From the NCBI GenBank assembly GCA_935421135.1, contig OW285188.1, positions 15,539,233-15,603,232 of the forward strand: a stretch of 64,000 nucleotides of DNA. The letters run 5' to 3'. This stretch comes from Bugulina stolonifera (lineage: Eukaryota > Bryozoa > Gymnolaemata > Cheilostomatida > Bugulidae). The notes beneath the pieces were generated by a model. It saw nothing but the letters and a program-made list of their open reading frames with translations. It was not told the origin of the DNA and ran no database searches. This document shows positions 61,620-64,000 of the stretch, one piece after another (the stretch's first letter is position 1; the number at the start of each line of letters is the position of its first letter). Both the position numbers and the translations under genes were made by a program.

Positions 61620-62400
61620 TCTATACTTCACCTCTCACAATAGTTTAAAAATTACCAAAGCTAAACGACAACTGGGTATGGTTAGGGGGGCGGGGCACCC
61701 CACGGATCAACCAAAGATGCTAAACTACTTGCATACACTAGTCTCTGTCGGCCACACATGGAATGTGCGTCTGCCGTCTGGGATCCCGTCCATGAATACC
61801 AAATTAACAACATTGAAATGGTACAAAACAGTGCGTGCCCTACATCTGTAACTTAAAAGGTAGAGTTAGCATATCTGCTGTCCTCAAGGAACTGATTCTT
61901 GATACGCTTAGCAACCGCCGCAGGAAGAACCGACGCAACCTCCTCTTGCGCATTTTGGCGAATGAAGAACACCACGAAGCTCTTGCCAATACTTATGATG
62001 CAGGCTTACCAAGTCTCCCTGATTCCGCAGGAGACTCCCTGATTTTCAACTCAAATTTTGGTACCCCACCCAAATGCTGAATCTCCCTGATTTCCATCAG
62101 TCGAACTTGGCAAGCCTGTTATGATGAGCTCATGAACAATCATCCTGCTGATGCAATTGTCACTAGAGCTGCTACAAGAGGTGACCCACCCACTATTTAT
62201 GCAAAAACTTCTGCCTACCATGGTAGCTTCCTGCCCAAGACTATACGTGAACTCAAGCCGCAATTACTGCAATAAATATAGCAACAAATATATATTAGTG
62301 TAACATGTTAGCATAACATGAACATATGACCACAGTAATCCTGACAAAAACCAAAAGCAGATGAGGCGTACCCCTTGCATCACGCTCTAGTACGTTCTAA
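61620..62400 (+). pseudogene. degraded LINE copy, same family as 27.8 kb, disrupted by a MITE
   Basis: Fragments in shifted frames correspond to the LINE at 27802: KITKAKRQLGMV at 61650, NRRRKNRRNLLLRILANEEH at about 61910-61970, and RGDPPTIYAKTSAYHGSFLP to the stop near 62273. There are frameshifts before 61850, and the coding region is split by the 118-bp insertion at 62001. The 3' UTR retains GAGGCGTACC.CTTGC and TAGTACGT. It cannot be active. Confidence 0.85.
61993..62126. mobile_element. 118-bp hAT-type MITE with perfect 8-bp TSD
   Basis: The element spans 62001-62118. The TIRs are CAGGCTTACCAAGT and, inverted, CAGGCTTGCCAAGT (13 of 14 match). The target duplication TTATGATG is at 61993-62000 and 62119-62126. 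It contains three CTCCCTGATT motifs. Removing it in thought, with one TSD copy, restores the LINE reading frame across the site, which confirms both boundaries. Confidence 0.95.
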
Positions 62401-62552
62401 AGAAGAAGACGTAAAACACGCAAACCACACTTATGTGTGTAGAGTCGTAAGAACTCAGTTATTTTTTGTATATTTTACGTTTATGTGTTATTATTATAAC
62501 TGTTATTGTAATTGTTACACCCTTGCAGTATTGTTTTTGAATTATATTAAAC

Positions 62553-63151
62553 TCAACAAGTCAAGTCATTGCTAAAATTTTGGAGGCAAGTCAAGTCCAA
62601 GACAAGTCAGTGCTGCCTCAAGTCAAGTCAGCCGTCATGCAAGTCACAAGTCAAGTCAAAGTCAAATCGAAATGCAAGTCAAGTGGAAGACAACTTCAAC
62701 AAATTTGACAGTTTCCAAAACATCACTTTTTTCTTTTAGTACGTAAGCATTCCAATCCATGAAAAACTTATGCCAAGGTGTAGCAGGGCATGTACATGTA
62801 TGTTATGCAATCGTGGTAAAGAACTAGTCTATATAAGTAGTATTATTGGCACTACAGTCGAGACTGGTCATATAGTATTATTATAATATATACTGTATAT
62901 TGTAATGGTGATACAGTGTTACATAGCATATAAACAGCACATGGTACAGCACAGAGTGCTGCTAGTAGCACTGATCTAGCAAAAATGATAAATAGGCTAA
63001 ACACTGTACAAAATTTTTATCTGCCAGATTGACTTGGCAGAACCCCAGTGAAAGTCACAAGTCATTCATGTGTCAAAGTCAAGTCGACTTGTGACTTGAC
63101 TTGACTTGACTTGGCAAGTCAAGTCAAATCTATGACTTGGACCCAGCTCTG
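62553..63151. mobile_element. hAT-like repeat-rich element with AAGTC subterminal repeats
   Basis: The left side carries direct CAAGTCAAGTC repeats. The right side carries the inverse GACTTGACTTG and ends GGACCCAGCTCTG, that is CAGAGCTGGGTCC inverted, a hAT-like terminus. No matching left terminus or target duplication was found, so it is 5'-truncated or interrupted by the LINE directly to its left. It has no coding capacity. Confidence 0.6.
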
Positions 63152-63359
63152 GTTAGTGAAATTTAAAAATTGTTTGCTTAGTGACATTTTTGGTGTCATC
63201 CTACTGTAGTAATCTACCTGGTAAAGGGCGACTCTCTGAATTGTATGGCTCTATTCTCAAATACTATTTATAATGAATTTACCTGTAGTAAATATTATTC
63301 CTTTTAAGATCGAGTAAGATGTAATTATAAACTGATGTGTACGTATTTTTCACCTTTCT
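63152..63359. other. short spacer, nothing seen
   Basis: AT-rich DNA between the AAGTC-repeat element and a LINE fragment. Confidence 0.3.
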
Positions 63360-63770
63360 CACCTCTACAGTCTTAGTCCTGTTCGGGTGACCGTTCTGCA
63401 GGGAACCAAGCTCTATCAGAGACTGCCATCTCACTCCATCATCCGTGTTATCTATATGAAAGTACCCAACGCTTCAGGTCAGCATTAATAGCATCCCTCC
63501 ATCTGCGTTTGGGCCTTCCTCTTTTTCTCCTGCCAACAACTTGCATTTCGACCACATGTCTAATATCCTAATCTTCATTTCTATGCCTCACATGACCAAA
63601 CCACTGAAGACGTCGTTTCTCATGTAGGCTTATGCAGAGATAGGTTTCACATTGGATTCAGATCTAATATCTTCGCTTTTGACCATGTCTTCCCAACTAA
63701 TTCCATGTAAGTGTCTTAACATTCTTATTTCAGTAGCTTCTATCTTTGATGTGATTTGTACATATGTTTT
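63360..63770 (-). pseudogene. fragment of a second LINE type, RT C-terminal region, minus strand
   Basis: The minus-strand translation contains EIRMLRHLHGISWEDMV, then RRLQWFGHVRHRNED, then GRRKRGRPKRRWRDAI. This is the familiar LRWFGH…GRPK.RW signature that ends the reverse transcriptase of several animal LINE groups. Stops interrupt it after RNED and near its end. It is unlike the 27.8/61.6-kb family. It may continue past the area of clear similarity. Confidence 0.75.
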
Positions 63771-64000
63771 ACTTATTTCCGCCCGACCCAGGGTCCTACC
63801 TCGGCCTTCGGGTGCCCACAGTTATGTCCTAGTCCTCCACCTTGACACCTCATCGAACTGTACGAGGATAGACCCAGTGACAGTTATTCGTATACATGTA
63901 CATAAATAATAGTATAAATGCATTTTTATTATCTTTTTCTTTGTACTAGTATAAATTATCGGGATTTTTGGTAGCATTTATTTGAGTCCCCTCACAGGAA
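63771..64000. other. right edge, possibly more of the LINE fragment
   Basis: A less AT-rich stretch (63,780-63,880) adjoins the LINE fragment and may belong to it. The rest is AT-rich with nothing to call. Confidence 0.3.

Overview
The window is nuclear DNA from an animal. Five genes belong to metazoan families (METTL3, hyccin, a CSRNP, LETMD1 and ERICH2). All are split by many canonical GT-AG introns, in AT-rich DNA full of transposon remains. An invertebrate such as a sponge, cnidarian or mollusc fits, but nothing here fixes the phylum. I found no bacterial operons, CRISPR array or rRNA. The only tRNA-like sequence is the head of a SINE.

Layout from left to right. (1) About 1,310-18,785, minus strand: one coiled-coil gene that I assembled from 37 phase-compatible exons (about 1,750 codons). 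Its 3' end may lie in open segments at 1,043-1,245 or 427-741. I do not recognise the family. Introns hold SINE copies, and a 1.2 kb charged, low-complexity exon sits mid-gene. (2) 19,427-27,054: a membrane-like ORF of doubtful status, then two 3-kb DNA transposons, each with a perfect 8-bp target duplication. Between the transposons lie two adjoining perfect palindromes. (3) 27,802-29,149: a 5'-truncated LINE and a short orphan ORF. (4) 29,863-31,783, plus: a CSRNP-type cysteine/serine-rich nuclear protein. (5) 32,441-35,795, minus: a LETMD1 homologue, convergent with CSRNP. (6) 38,581-46,276, plus: hyccin (HYCC/FAM126), divergent from LETMD1. (7) 46,707-51,812, minus: complete METTL3, convergent with hyccin, stop codons 430 bp apart. 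(8) 53,543-58,427, minus: an ERICH2-like acidic protein whose last intron holds a 17-bp minisatellite. (9) 58.4-64 kb: no confident gene. It holds a foldback element, a headless SINE copy, a second copy of the LINE family carrying an intact 118-bp MITE, a repeat-rich hAT-like element and a piece of another LINE.

For the five recognised genes the spliced exon lengths add up to whole numbers of codons, an internal check on the models: METTL3 561 aa, hyccin 496 aa (503 with a candidate microexon), CSRNP 502 aa, LETMD1 284 aa from its first identified ATG, ERICH2 265 aa from its first identified ATG. The genes look like unrelated single-copy neighbours (m6A writing, PI4KA complex scaffolding, nuclear regulation, mitochondrial membrane), not a pathway cluster. 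I found no convincing new multi-gene system. The novelty is in the mobile elements and repeats: intact TIR/TSD structures, a modular SINE family, a MITE nested in a LINE, and a repeat that encodes the same peptide in all three frames.
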